Assembly: GCA_009785325.1 (NCBI GenBank)
Contig: WQWN01000007.1
Span: 1-43,805, forward strand
Length of the DNA: 43,805 nt
From: Candidatus Saccharimonadota bacterium
Lineage (GTDB): Bacteria; Patescibacteriota; Saccharimonadia; Saccharimonadales; Saccharimonadaceae
Direction of reading: 5' to 3'
Part shown: one piece after another, positions 1 through 8,288 of the stretch
Layout of the letters: every line of letters starts with the position of its first letter
Position numbering within the stretch: the first letter of the stretch is position 1
Notes under the pieces: generated by a model
What the model was told of the DNA's origin: nothing
Databases searched by the model: none
What the model saw: only the letters and a program-made list of their open reading frames with translations
Position numbers and translations under genes: made by a program

Positions 1-442
1 CATCTGCAGGAGCGGAGGCGCTGGAGTCGGTGATACGATCGAAGACGAATTGAGTTATAGCGAAAGCAGAGAGAGAGACGATGAGACCGATGACTGCATA
101 GAGGATGGTGTTTTTGGCGGTGGCGATTTTACCAGGATCACCAGAGGACATGATATATTTAACACCTCCAAAGACAATGAAGAATACTGCGAGGAAGCCG
201 ATGACAAAATAGAACATGTTTAATATCGGCTGGATGTAGTTCTGGACGGTAGGGCTGTCGGGGTTAGTGTATTCGTCGCCAGAGCCGGGTAGGGGGTTGG
301 TTTCACGGCAAAGGGTGTACATTGGGTCGGCGGCGTCGATATTGAGACAAGGATCAAAAGCAGAGGCAGTAGTGGCGAAAATTGTTGAAAAGAGAAGAAT
401 AGCGACGATACAAGTTAGGGGCTTAGTGAGATATTTGATCAT
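1..442 (-). CDS. Pilin-like (VirB2/TrbC-type) membrane protein, 3' end outside window
   Basis: The gene reads leftward from ATG at 440-442 and stays open to the window edge (147 codons visible), so it is partial. The product has an N-terminal signal sequence of about 28 residues ending in a TASA-type site. A short Cys-containing outer segment follows, then a membrane segment, a small polar loop with the motif SSGDPGKIATAK, and a second membrane segment. That hairpin recurs in both halves of the next gene upstream, so the three minus-strand genes here form one paralogous set. Two-helix proteins of this kind beside PrgI/VirB4 genes are usually called TrbC/VirB2-like pilin subunits. The start overlaps the previous stop (ATGA), which implies translational coupling. 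The family call rests on topology and context, not on a diagnostic motif. Confidence 0.6.
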   Translation of the reverse strand, partial: MIKYLTKPLTCIVAILLFSTIFATTASAFDPCLNIDAADPMYTLCRETNPLPGSGDEYTNPDSPTVQNYIQPILNMFYFVIGFLAVFFIVFGGVKYIMSSGDPGKIATAKNTILYAVIGLIVSLSAFAITQFVFDRITDSSASAPAD

Positions 443-1113
443 GTAACTCCTTCTAGTACGAAACTTGTGATTGCCCATGCGGCAATAGCGACAATGAGAC
501 CAACAATAGCGTAGATGATAGATTGTTTAGCTTTTGTGATTTTGGCAGGGTCGCCAGAAGAGGTGATATAGACGAATCCTGAATAGGCGATAACAACAAC
601 AGCTGAAAGTCCTATAGCGAAATAGACAGTATTTAGGATGTTCGTGAGCGGGTCACCACCTCCAGTGGCGTCAAGCCTGACGGTACCGACAATGCCCTGA
701 ACTGTATTGACAATAGCTGAAGCGAGGATAGCGATAACAAGTCCTATGACTGAGTTGAGGATGGTTTTTTTACCCTTTGCGATGCCGTCGGGGTTGCCGC
801 GGGACATGATATACATGAAGCCACCATAGATGATGAAGGCAACGGCGACATAGGCGACGACCTGGATGAGGTTGAAGAGGATGTTGAAGGCGATGAGAAA
901 TACACTATTCGCTAGATCAGCATCATCCGCACATGGTTGCTGTTCACATATTCGAACCTCCCCACCTTCACAAAGACCGCTATACCATGGTCGAAATGTA
1001 AGGAATCGTGCGTCGTTATCACAGGCTGCGACTGAGGTAGGGAAGAGAACGGCGAGAAGACTAGCGCCAACTGCAACTGAAGCGATTATGTATGCGATTT
1101 TTTTAATCACCAA
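439..1113 (-). CDS. Tandem-duplicated pilin-like membrane protein (TrbC/VirB2-like)
   Basis: This 224-residue protein has a signal-like N-terminus and two copies of one two-helix module. The first hairpin carries SRGNPDGIAKGKK and the second SSGDPAKITKAKQ, each followed by a very similar hydrophobic helix (SVIGLVIAI and AIVGLIVAI). It therefore looks like an internal duplication or fusion of the single-hairpin unit seen in both flanking genes. The start is TTG at 1111-1113, preceded at 7 bases by GGAGGT, which lies inside the end of the upstream gene. GTG three bases on is the alternative. It overlaps the upstream gene by 11 bases and the downstream start by 4, so it is part of a coupled three-gene operon. 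A surface or secretion role is inferred from the neighbouring secretion locus. Confidence 0.65.
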   Translation of the reverse strand: MVIKKIAYIIASVAVGASLLAVLFPTSVAACDNDARFLTFRPWYSGLCEGGEVRICEQQPCADDADLANSVFLIAFNILFNLIQVVAYVAVAFIIYGGFMYIMSRGNPDGIAKGKKTILNSVIGLVIAILASAIVNTVQGIVGTVRLDATGGGDPLTNILNTVYFAIGLSAVVVIAYSGFVYITSSGDPAKITKAKQSIIYAIVGLIVAIAAWAITSFVLEGVT

Positions 1114-1486
1114 CGTCTATACCTCCGGGCATTATCAAGACACTGGCAGCAACGAGAATTCCAGCAACTATAAGACCGATGACTGCGCCTTTTATGAGAG
1201 TCTTGGCTTTTCGGACTTGCTCCTCGTTATCTCCTGCAGTGGTATATAGTATGCCTGCAAAAACGAAAGCTCCTACTGCTCCGACACTAATGAGAGCGAT
1301 AAGTATGTTGCGGATAAATATAAGCATACTGATAATCCCCTGACCACTGGTGCCTTCGCACCAAGTTTCAGGAAGTATAGCAGTGCGGCATTCGGCGTAG
1401 GCGGTGGAAACTGGAATGAGCGCAAGTGTGACAGCTAAAGTAATGACAATAGTTAGGCCAGCTAGCCGCGGGAGTAGTTTCTTCAT
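1103..1486 (-). CDS. Pilin-like small membrane protein (TrbC/VirB2-like)
   Basis: This 127-residue protein has a clear signal peptide (hydrophobic stretch at about 8-27, cleavage near STAYA). Two cysteines follow in the outer segment, and then two membrane helices separated by the loop TTAGDNEEQVRKAKTLIK. The size and helix-loop-helix plan match the VirB2/TrbC group of secretion-system pilins. It is the first gene of the leftward operon and lies back to back with the VirB6-like gene. The minus-strand -10 box TATAAT (1493-1498), in the extended form TGGTATAAT, lies only six bases before the ATG, so the message should begin at the start codon. The family is assigned from topology and position. 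Confidence 0.6.
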   Translation of the reverse strand: MKKLLPRLAGLTIVITLAVTLALIPVSTAYAECRTAILPETWCEGTSGQGIISMLIFIRNILIALISVGAVGAFVFAGILYTTAGDNEEQVRKAKTLIKGAVIGLIVAGILVAASVLIMPGGIDVGD

Positions 1487-1516
1487 GGGGCAATTATACC
1501 ATATTTAGGTCGGTGT
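1487..1516 (-). promoter_or_regulatory. Extended -10 promoter, leaderless start of pilin operon
   Basis: On the minus strand, TGG is followed by TATAAT (1498-1493), then six bases, then the ATG at 1486. A TTGACA lies upstream at 15-bp spacing (1514-1519). Transcription should start at or next to the A of the start codon. Confidence 0.7.
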
Positions 1517-1558
1517 CAAAGAGGGAAAAATGAGGAGTGATTTTCTCGGGGTCGTGTA

Positions 1559-1587
1559 TTGACATTCGGCAGTGTTGATGCTACAAT
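1559..1587 (+). promoter_or_regulatory. Consensus promoter for VirB6-like gene, leaderless
   Basis: TTGACA (1559-1564) is followed after exactly 17 bp by TACAAT (1582-1587). The ATG is at 1594, six bases after the -10 box, so the expected transcription start is the start codon itself. Confidence 0.8.
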
Positions 1588-1593
1588 TTGGTT

Positions 1594-4374
1594 ATGCGGT
1601 CCTTGACTGATAATTTTTTTGGTGTATGGAAGAGGCAGTGGCGGAAAATCGTCCTCGCTTTGACTAGCTTTTTGGTGCTAGTAGCGGGGTTATTTGTAAT
1701 TATCCCTGACGCACATGCAATCGAAGCGGTGATGATGGATGGGAATTTGACTTTTAACGGACGAAGCTTCTCTGGGCCAAATGTGACGAATAGCGACTCG
1801 ATCATACCAGCAGGGTCAAACTACTTTTTAGAGGACGTGAGCGATACTGCAGTACTCAGAATGATAATATGGTCGCCGGATGAGATTCGGGCAGGAGGTG
1901 AGGCGACGCTGTCGACGTGGGAATTTGCGGCGCCGAATACCTATGTGCGTGAAGTATCTTCGGTAACGATCCGAGTAGTGGACGGAACAGCGAGAATGAA
2001 TGAAGATGCGCGCTGTACAGCGCAAGTGGGAGCGATTGGATGGATTGTGTGTCCGACACTGAGTTTTTTGGCGCGGGCGACGGACTATATGTTCGGCGTA
2101 CTGGAGCAGTTTCTGTACGTGGAGCCGCTACTAGCTGATGATAATTCGCCAATATTTTTGACCTGGCAACACATGCGCAATTTTGCGAACATCGTGTTCG
2201 TGATATTTATACTAGTGGTGATATTGTCGCAGGTGACAAGTGTCGGGATTAGTAACTACGGAATTAAGAAAGTATTACCGCGAGTAATCACAGCAGCGGT
2301 GTTAGTGAATTTATCTTTTGTGATCTCAGCAGTTGCGGTGGACCTGTCGAACGTCTTAGGTATGCAGATACGGGGGTTGTTTGTGGGGATTCAGGAATCG
2401 GTAGCAGCGAGTGCGGGCGGAACGAATCTAGCTGTGATGCCAAGTATGGTGGAAGTTTTGACTTTTGTGACTGGTGGTATGGTGGCGACGATGGCAGGAC
2501 TAGTGATGGCGGGTGGAGTAGCAGGTGCAGTGTTCTTGCTGATACCTGTGCTATTTGGGGCGATGGTGGCAGTTGTGGCGGCGTTTGTGACGCTGGCAGC
2601 CCGACAAGCTTTGATTATCTTGCTAGTGATAGTCTCGCCGCTGGCTTTTGTGGCGTATCTACTACCGAATACTGAGAAGTGGTTTACAAAATGGAAAGAC
2701 CTGTTTATGAAGATGCTGATACTTTTCCCTGCGTTTGCACTGGTTTTTGGGGCAGCAAGTCTGGCGGGGTGGGCGATCGTGACAAGTGCGACGAATATCA
2801 CGATGTTGATTCTCGGGATAGCAGTGCAAATGATCCCGTTGATATTTGTACCGATATTAGGCAAGCTGAGCGGATCTATGCTGGGAAGTCTCAACTCTAT
2901 GGTCAGAAGGCCTTTTGCTCCAGCAACAAAAGCAGTTACGAATTGGAGTGGCGAGAAGAGAGATATTCAACGGCGAAGACTTGCGGCGGGACAAGGAATG
3001 TTTGGGAGAGAATCAAGATGGAACAGAGCAATGCCTCACGCATGGGCAGCAGGGATGGCTGAGAGGGGTAAAGCGAGACGAGCGAACAAACTAGAACAGG
3101 CGGACGCTAGCGCGAAAGCAATTGCTGAAAGAAGAATGAATGAGTCTATGAGAACTAAAAAGGGTGGAGTGAGTAGGCTAGGTGAACTGAATCTCAATGC
3201 GGGCGAGAAGAAGTACGCAGCAGAAGTGGCTGGAGCGAGGTGGAAAAACGATATGGGATCTATGGGAAGCTTGCTGGATGATTCTGGTAATGAATTTAGT
3301 TCACGTCAGCGCTCTAGGTTGACTAAGAGAGGGGAGCGGATGGGGAATACATTCACGCTTGAACAACTAGAGAAAGCTCGAAGAGTTAACATCGATACAG
3401 CCGACACGACTGATGCAAACAAAACTATTTCTGGCATTGTAGCTGCTGGTGCTGGCGGCCACGATATGTATCGTGATGTCGTACGGGCGGCGGCGCCACT
3501 TGGGGCGGAGCGTGGACTGAAAAGCCTACAGGCGCAATTGGCTACAGCTCAAGACAGAGAAGATAAGCGTATGATTGAAGAAGCGACCACTAGGATCGGG
3601 AAGAGCACGCAGAGTACTCCTGAGGCGCTCGAAAAAGTACTTGGTGAAGCTCTGAAGAAAGGCGATACACACGAAGCGCGTGCTGCAATGAGCTTGTATG
3701 TAACAAAGAACGGATCATATGGCGTAAGCGAGTTAGAAAAGTTTATGCGTAAAAAAGTATTTAACCCAACTGAGGGTGAGTTCCAAGAAGTACGAGACAA
3801 TAATACAACAATGGGGATCCTATCAAACTACATCTCCACTGGTGATATATCTAACGACCTAAGAAAGAAGGCTGGTCTACTCTGGTACTGGGGTGCACAG
3901 AACCGTGGGAAAAATGAGGATGGTACTTACAAAGACCTCAAGAACGTCTACGCTGATATAGGATCAGTACCAGCCGGAATGGAATCGTTCTTTGCTGCAG
4001 AGGGGCCTTCTGGAGCGCAGGGATACGTTAATAACGTATTGACTGGTGCAGGTGACATAATCGCTCAGAGTGGAGGAACACTTAAGCAACTTACGAACAC
4101 GGGCGGTTTAACGGGTAGGAGCTTTATTACGCAAACTCAAGCAAGACAGGCTCTCGTCGAAGGTGGTGTTGACCCAACGCTGGTTGACAATGCACCAGAC
4201 AAATTGTTTTACCTCGGAAAAGTTGCTGGATTGTTTAGCGGTACGCAATTCGAGAATAGGGCGTGGGATGGCGATCTAGAACTCACAGCGAATAAATCCG
4301 ATAAAGATGCAATGCTCAAAATTGTTAACGACTTTATGAACCGATTTAAGCCCGGAAGCGGAATGGGAATATAA
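1594..4374 (+). CDS. VirB6/TrbL-like polytopic membrane protein with long cytoplasmic tail
   Basis: This 926-residue protein probably forms the inner-membrane channel part of a type IV secretion-like machine. A signal sequence or first helix occupies about residues 18-42 (ending DAHA), followed by an outer segment of about 130 residues. Several membrane helices then lie between about 195 and 425, including the stretch around ARQALIILLVIVSPLAFVAY, typical of the TrbL/VirB6 superfamily in CPR genomes. From about 430 to the end it is hydrophilic, Arg/Lys/Glu-rich and helical, with no domain I recognise. The start is ATG 1594 rather than TTG 1588, because the -10 box ends at 1587. It heads the plus-strand secretion locus, although the next gene has its own promoter. 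Confidence 0.65.
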   Translation: MRSLTDNFFGVWKRQWRKIVLALTSFLVLVAGLFVIIPDAHAIEAVMMDGNLTFNGRSFSGPNVTNSDSIIPAGSNYFLEDVSDTAVLRMIIWSPDEIRAGGEATLSTWEFAAPNTYVREVSSVTIRVVDGTARMNEDARCTAQVGAIGWIVCPTLSFLARATDYMFGVLEQFLYVEPLLADDNSPIFLTWQHMRNFANIVFVIFILVVILSQVTSVGISNYGIKKVLPRVITAAVLVNLSFVISAVAVDLSNVLGMQIRGLFVGIQESVAASAGGTNLAVMPSMVEVLTFVTGGMVATMAGLVMAGGVAGAVFLLIPVLFGAMVAVVAAFVTLAARQALIILLVIVSPLAFVAYLLPNTEKWFTKWKDLFMKMLILFPAFALVFGAASLAGWAIVTSATNITMLILGIAVQMIPLIFVPILGKLSGSMLGSLNSMVRRPFAPATKAVTNWSGEKRDIQRRRLAAGQGMFGRESRWNRAMPHAWAAGMAERGKARRANKLEQADASAKAIAERRMNESMRTKKGGVSRLGELNLNAGEKKYAAEVAGARWKNDMGSMGSLLDDSGNEFSSRQRSRLTKRGERMGNTFTLEQLEKARRVNIDTADTTDANKTISGIVAAGAGGHDMYRDVVRAAAPLGAERGLKSLQAQLATAQDREDKRMIEEATTRIGKSTQSTPEALEKVLGEALKKGDTHEARAAMSLYVTKNGSYGVSELEKFMRKKVFNPTEGEFQEVRDNNTTMGILSNYISTGDISNDLRKKAGLLWYWGAQNRGKNEDGTYKDLKNVYADIGSVPAGMESFFAAEGPSGAQGYVNNVLTGAGDIIAQSGGTLKQLTNTGGLTGRSFITQTQARQALVEGGVDPTLVDNAPDKLFYLGKVAGLFSGTQFENRAWDGDLELTANKSDKDAMLKIVNDFMNRFKPGSGMGI

Positions 4375-4428
4375 GAGAGTGGGATGGGTGGAATTTAGTG
4401 TGAGTGGATAGATGGTAGACGGAAGCGT

Positions 4429-4440
4429 TTATGTTATAAT
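4429..4440 (+). promoter_or_regulatory. Extended -10 promoter of PrgI gene, leaderless
   Basis: The sequence TGT-TATAAT places TATAAT at 4435-4440, with six bases to the ATG at 4447. No good -35 hexamer is visible. The TG extension may compensate. Confidence 0.65.
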
Positions 4441-4446
4441 TAACCC

Positions 4447-5451
4447 ATGTCTGTCTACAAAGTACCGCAAGATGTTGAGGCGGAAGATAAGTTGCTTGGG
4501 CCGTTTACTTTTCGGCAGTTTATTTATTTATTGATTGTGGCGGGGGCGATTGCGCTGGGATGGGTATTGGCGTCACAGGTTTTTGTAGGGCTAGCTCTAA
4601 TAGTGTTACCGATTGTAGTGTTTTTTGGCGCGCTAGCATTACCTCTGAAAAAAGATCAACCGATGGAGGCGTATTTATCGGCACTTGTGAGTTTTCATTT
4701 GAAACCCAGGAAGCGACTATGGCGATCTGAGGGTGTAGAGTCGACAATTGAGATTACTGTGCCAAAGAAAGTAGAAGAGCGACTAACAAAAGACTTATCA
4801 GAACATGAGGCAAGTAGGCGATTATCATATCTAGCAAATATTATGGACACAGAAGGATGGGCAGTAAAAGGCGTGATGAGCGGACCTCTCAGAGAGGATG
4901 TATACGCAGAGACTATGGGAATGAGCGATATGCTGGACACAGCTGCGCCAGAGGTGGCCAATCTAGAGCAACTGATGATGAATGCGAATAAATCGCGACA
5001 TGACGAACTGCTAAAAAACACTCAATTAATTGCGAGTGGAGCAGTAGTACCAGCACCTGTGAAGCCAGTTGTACCGCCGAAAACGTTTGAGGTGACTATT
5101 CCAGATATGGCACCAATCGCTCGTACACCTGTAGCTGCAGGCGTGGCCGGACCGGAGGTGGTAGTATCTCCCGCAGAAAATATTGCTGCGCAAAGTTTAG
5201 TCAGTGAACCACCTACGACAGAAAAGCAACCTGCATCAGAAGTTATCGCCACCGAGTCGAAAATAGAAAACTCCACCCAGACTGGGACAGCACCAGAAGT
5301 AAAAGAAGAGGTTGAACCAGAAGTATCTGATGATATACTAAGATTGTTGAATAATAAAGACCTGTCGGTCGAAACGATAGCAAAAGAAGCTAATAGACTA
5401 AAAGAGCAGAAAGCAGCGGCCGACGGCGAAGTCTATGTGTCATTAAGATAA
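4447..5451 (+). CDS. PrgI family secretion protein with long C-terminal tail
   Basis: The N-terminal 100 residues match the PrgI family: a short KVPQDVEAEDKLLGPFTFRQ segment, two membrane helices (about 22-62) and the LPLKKDQPMEAYLSA stretch. PrgI-type proteins sit beside VirB4 ATPases in Gram-positive conjugation loci and are thought to be inner-membrane channel components. At 334 residues it is about three times the usual PrgI length. The extra part from about residue 110 is cytoplasmic, charged and then Pro/Val/Glu/Thr-rich, so probably disordered. The last 35 residues (DDILRLLNNKDLSVETIAKEAN) form a likely helix. The start follows an extended -10 box by six bases, and no SD site is present. 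Confidence 0.8.
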   Translation: MSVYKVPQDVEAEDKLLGPFTFRQFIYLLIVAGAIALGWVLASQVFVGLALIVLPIVVFFGALALPLKKDQPMEAYLSALVSFHLKPRKRLWRSEGVESTIEITVPKKVEERLTKDLSEHEASRRLSYLANIMDTEGWAVKGVMSGPLREDVYAETMGMSDMLDTAAPEVANLEQLMMNANKSRHDELLKNTQLIASGAVVPAPVKPVVPPKTFEVTIPDMAPIARTPVAAGVAGPEVVVSPAENIAAQSLVSEPPTTEKQPASEVIATESKIENSTQTGTAPEVKEEVEPEVSDDILRLLNNKDLSVETIAKEANRLKEQKAAADGEVYVSLR

Positions 5452-5460
5452 GGGGTGGAA

Positions 5461-6378
5461 ATGGATCCGAATACTCAGAACAATTTAGCACAACCGCAAC
5501 CGCAAGTCCCTCCTGTTGGGGGCGGGCAATTGGTAGCTACACCACAAGTAGGCGCAACAGTACCAGAGGAGACAGGGGCTTTTGGATCAAGTGCAGGAGG
5601 AGTGTCAGCGCCAGAGCCACACTCGCCTACAGCAAATGCCCTGCCAACGAAAGAGCCTTCACCAACTTCGACACAAGCTAGTTTACTCCTATCAGAGATT
5701 CGAGACGATATGATCATCATGAAGGACGGGAGTTTTCGTGCAGTAGTTGCGTGTAAATCAATTAACTTTGACCTGATGAGTACGACAGAGAGGGAGGGAA
5801 TTGAATATAGCTACCAGAATTTCCTGAACTCGCTGTATTTCACGACACAGATTTTGATCCGATCACAAAGAGTGGATATTGGTCCGTACTTGGATCGGCT
5901 AGCGGAAATTCGTAATTCGCAGGATAATATGCTCCTCAATATTTTAATGGATGATTATATCGACTTCATCGATGCACTAAGCCAGAAGACGAATATTATG
6001 GATAAGAGTTTCTTTATTGTCGTGCCGCATTATCCGACAGAAGATATGGAAAAGACCCTAAACAAGAGTAAGAGCTTTTTCAAGAGCTTCTTTGGTGCGG
6101 CGTCTACAGAGGTGACGAAAATCGATAAAGTGACTTACTCGAAGGCGATTGAAGAGGTGGATAATAGAGTGTCGAGTGTGGTGGATGGACTGTACCAGAT
6201 AGGAGTGAGCAGTGTGAGGCTGAGAACTAAGGAACTAGGAGAGTTGTTCTATAACTTCAACAACCCAGATACAGCGGTGCGTGAACCACTAGGAGATTTC
6301 TCGAGTACAACGGCTCTATATGTAGCAAAGGGTGATGGCGAAGCGCCGAGACCACATTTGAATAGAGGAGAAATGTAA
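5461..6378 (+). CDS. VirB4/TraC N-terminal-domain protein (split VirB4)
   Basis: This 305-residue protein has a Pro/Gln-rich, low-complexity first 75 residues. A folded domain then begins SLLLSEIRDDMIIMKDGSFRAVV and continues through FDLMSTTEREGIEYSYQNFL and ILIRSQRVDIGPYL. That is the N-terminal (TraC/TrbE-like) region normally fused to the VirB4 ATPase. Here it is a separate gene whose TAA overlaps the ATG of the ATPase by one base, so the two halves are probably made together and work together. The start is ATG 5461, about five bases after AAGGGG; GTG 5455 in the same frame is less likely. The function is inferred from this arrangement. Confidence 0.7.
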   Translation: MDPNTQNNLAQPQPQVPPVGGGQLVATPQVGATVPEETGAFGSSAGGVSAPEPHSPTANALPTKEPSPTSTQASLLLSEIRDDMIIMKDGSFRAVVACKSINFDLMSTTEREGIEYSYQNFLNSLYFTTQILIRSQRVDIGPYLDRLAEIRNSQDNMLLNILMDDYIDFIDALSQKTNIMDKSFFIVVPHYPTEDMEKTLNKSKSFFKSFFGAASTEVTKIDKVTYSKAIEEVDNRVSSVVDGLYQIGVSSVRLRTKELGELFYNFNNPDTAVREPLGDFSSTTALYVAKGDGEAPRPHLNRGEM

Positions 6379-8195
6379 TGGCAAAGAAAGATGCGGTAGA
6401 TTTAGCAGCGGAACAGCGAGCGAGAGAGCAGGCAGAGATTGAGGCGGCGTTTCAAACAGGTGTGACGACTTTACGGGATTTGATTAGCCCGAGTAGCTTA
6501 GAAATTCATGGGAGCTACTTTCGACTAGGCACGAAGTACGGACGAACGATGTATGTCTATGGATATCCGAGGACTTTATATACTGGATGGTTGTCGCCAC
6601 TGATTAATATCGATGAAGTACTAGATATCTCGATGTTTATTTACCCTGTGGAATCGGCAGTGATTCTCAAGAATCTTCAGAAGAAAGTGACACAACTGGA
6701 GGCGAGTATCGCACTAAATAGCGAAAAGGGAAGAATCCGTGATCCTGAAACAGAGGCGGCGATCAACGATGCTGAAGAACTACGCGATCAGCTGCAGCTA
6801 GGAGCGGAGAAGTTTTTCAGGTTTGGGTTGTATGTGACGATTTATGCGGACAGTCTGGAGGAATTATCGTATGTGCAACACACAATCGAAACTCTTTTTG
6901 GGCAGCAGATGGTGTTCTCGAAAGTAGCATCGTCACAGCAAGAACAGGGGATGAACTGTACGATGCCACAATGTACGGATCAGTTGCAGATCAGGCGAAA
7001 CATGAATACGGGTGCTATTTCGACTTCGTTTCCGTTTACGAGTGCGGATTTGACGCAGGAAAAAGGGGTTTTGTACGGGATTAATATGCATAATAATGGG
7101 TTGGTGATTTTTGATCGGTTCAGCCTAGAGAATGCGAATATGGTGGTGTTTGCGAAGTCGGGTGCTGGTAAATCGTTTACGGTGAAGCTGGAAGCTCTAC
7201 GGAGTATGATGGTAGGAGCGGAGGTGGTAATTATTGACCCTGAGAATGAATATCAGAAATTGAGTGATGCAGTGGGTGGAAGTTATGTGCGACTGAGTTT
7301 GAGTTCGGATACGAGGATTAATCCTTTTGATCTGCCGATCGTGATAGATACTGATGAGGCAGATGATGCGCTGCGAGCGAACCTAGTGACTCTGCATGGG
7401 CTATTTAGGTTGATGCTGGGCGGTACGGCGAGTGGACCGAATATGGTGGTAGGGCTAACGCCAGCAGAAGAAGCAGATTTAGATCAGGCGCTGATTGATA
7501 CGTATGCGCGGGCGGGGATTACGAGTGATCCACTGACGCATAGGTCGCCACCACCGACGATCATGAACCTGTACGATACCTTACTACACATGGAAGGAAC
7601 AGGTCCGCAGCTAGCACAACGATTACGGAAATATACAACGGGAACTTTTGCGGGGATCTTTAGTCAGCAGAGTAATGTACGAATTAATAACCAGATGGTA
7701 GTGTTTAATATTCGCGACCTAGAAGATGAACTGAGGCCAGTCGCTATGTATATCGTGCTAAGTCATATCTGGAATGTAGTGAGGACGCAGCAGAAAAAGA
7801 GAATGCTAATAGTGGATGAGGCGTGGCAGTTGATGAAGTATGATGATTCGGCGAACTTCCTGTTCTCGCTGGCGAAAAGGGCGAGGAAATACCACTTGGG
7901 CTTAACGACAATTACACAGGATGTGGAAGATTTCATGGGGTCGAAGTTGGGGCGGGCAATTGTAGCAAACTCGTCGATGCAGTTACTACTGAAGCAGTCG
8001 CCAAGTGCAGTGGATGTTCTGGCTGATGTGTTTAAGTTGACAGATGAGGAAAAGAAGAGGTTGGCGAACTTCCCAGTGGGACAGGGGCTTTTCTTTGCGG
8101 GGCCGAATCACGTGCATGTTCAGATTATTGCGAGCGAGACAGAAACACAGCTGGTAACGACAAATCCTGCGGATAAAGTGAAAGAGAAGAAGTAA
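6378..8195 (+). CDS. virB4: VirB4-family secretion ATPase
   Basis: This 605-residue AAA+-type ATPase should power substrate transfer or pilus assembly at the cytoplasmic face of the secretion complex. Walker A (KSGAGKS) is at about 260-266, Walker B (MLIVDEAWQLM) at 476-486 and an arginine-rich segment (LAKRARKYHLG) just after. The ITQDVEDFM sequence near 515 is the usual VirB4/TraC motif. The first 250 residues include the SPLINIDEVLD and YVTIYADSLEEL segments of the VirB4 middle domain. The more N-terminal TraC-like domain lies in the preceding gene, with a one-base overlap (TAATG). No signal peptide is present. The family is very secure. Which substrate (DNA or protein) it moves cannot be seen, and no relaxase or coupling protein is in the window. 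Confidence 0.93.
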   Translation: MAKKDAVDLAAEQRAREQAEIEAAFQTGVTTLRDLISPSSLEIHGSYFRLGTKYGRTMYVYGYPRTLYTGWLSPLINIDEVLDISMFIYPVESAVILKNLQKKVTQLEASIALNSEKGRIRDPETEAAINDAEELRDQLQLGAEKFFRFGLYVTIYADSLEELSYVQHTIETLFGQQMVFSKVASSQQEQGMNCTMPQCTDQLQIRRNMNTGAISTSFPFTSADLTQEKGVLYGINMHNNGLVIFDRFSLENANMVVFAKSGAGKSFTVKLEALRSMMVGAEVVIIDPENEYQKLSDAVGGSYVRLSLSSDTRINPFDLPIVIDTDEADDALRANLVTLHGLFRLMLGGTASGPNMVVGLTPAEEADLDQALIDTYARAGITSDPLTHRSPPPTIMNLYDTLLHMEGTGPQLAQRLRKYTTGTFAGIFSQQSNVRINNQMVVFNIRDLEDELRPVAMYIVLSHIWNVVRTQQKKRMLIVDEAWQLMKYDDSANFLFSLAKRARKYHLGLTTITQDVEDFMGSKLGRAIVANSSMQLLLKQSPSAVDVLADVFKLTDEEKKRLANFPVGQGLFFAGPNHVHVQIIASETETQLVTTNPADKVKEKK

Positions 8196-8250
8196 CAATT
8201 TAGAGCGGCGAGTAGTTGGAGTTATGTAGTGTATTCACGGGGTTTTTGTA

Positions 8251-8281
8251 TTGCTGACCGAGGTTAGATATGTTATATTAT
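8251..8281 (+). promoter_or_regulatory. Promoter of second half of secretion locus, near-leaderless
   Basis: TTGCTG (8251-8256), 17 bp, then TATATT (8274-8279) preceded by TGT. TATTAT at 8276-8281 is an alternative -10. The ATG at 8289 lies 7-9 bases downstream, so any leader is at most about three bases. No SD site is present. Confidence 0.6.
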
Positions 8282-8288
8282 AGCTATA

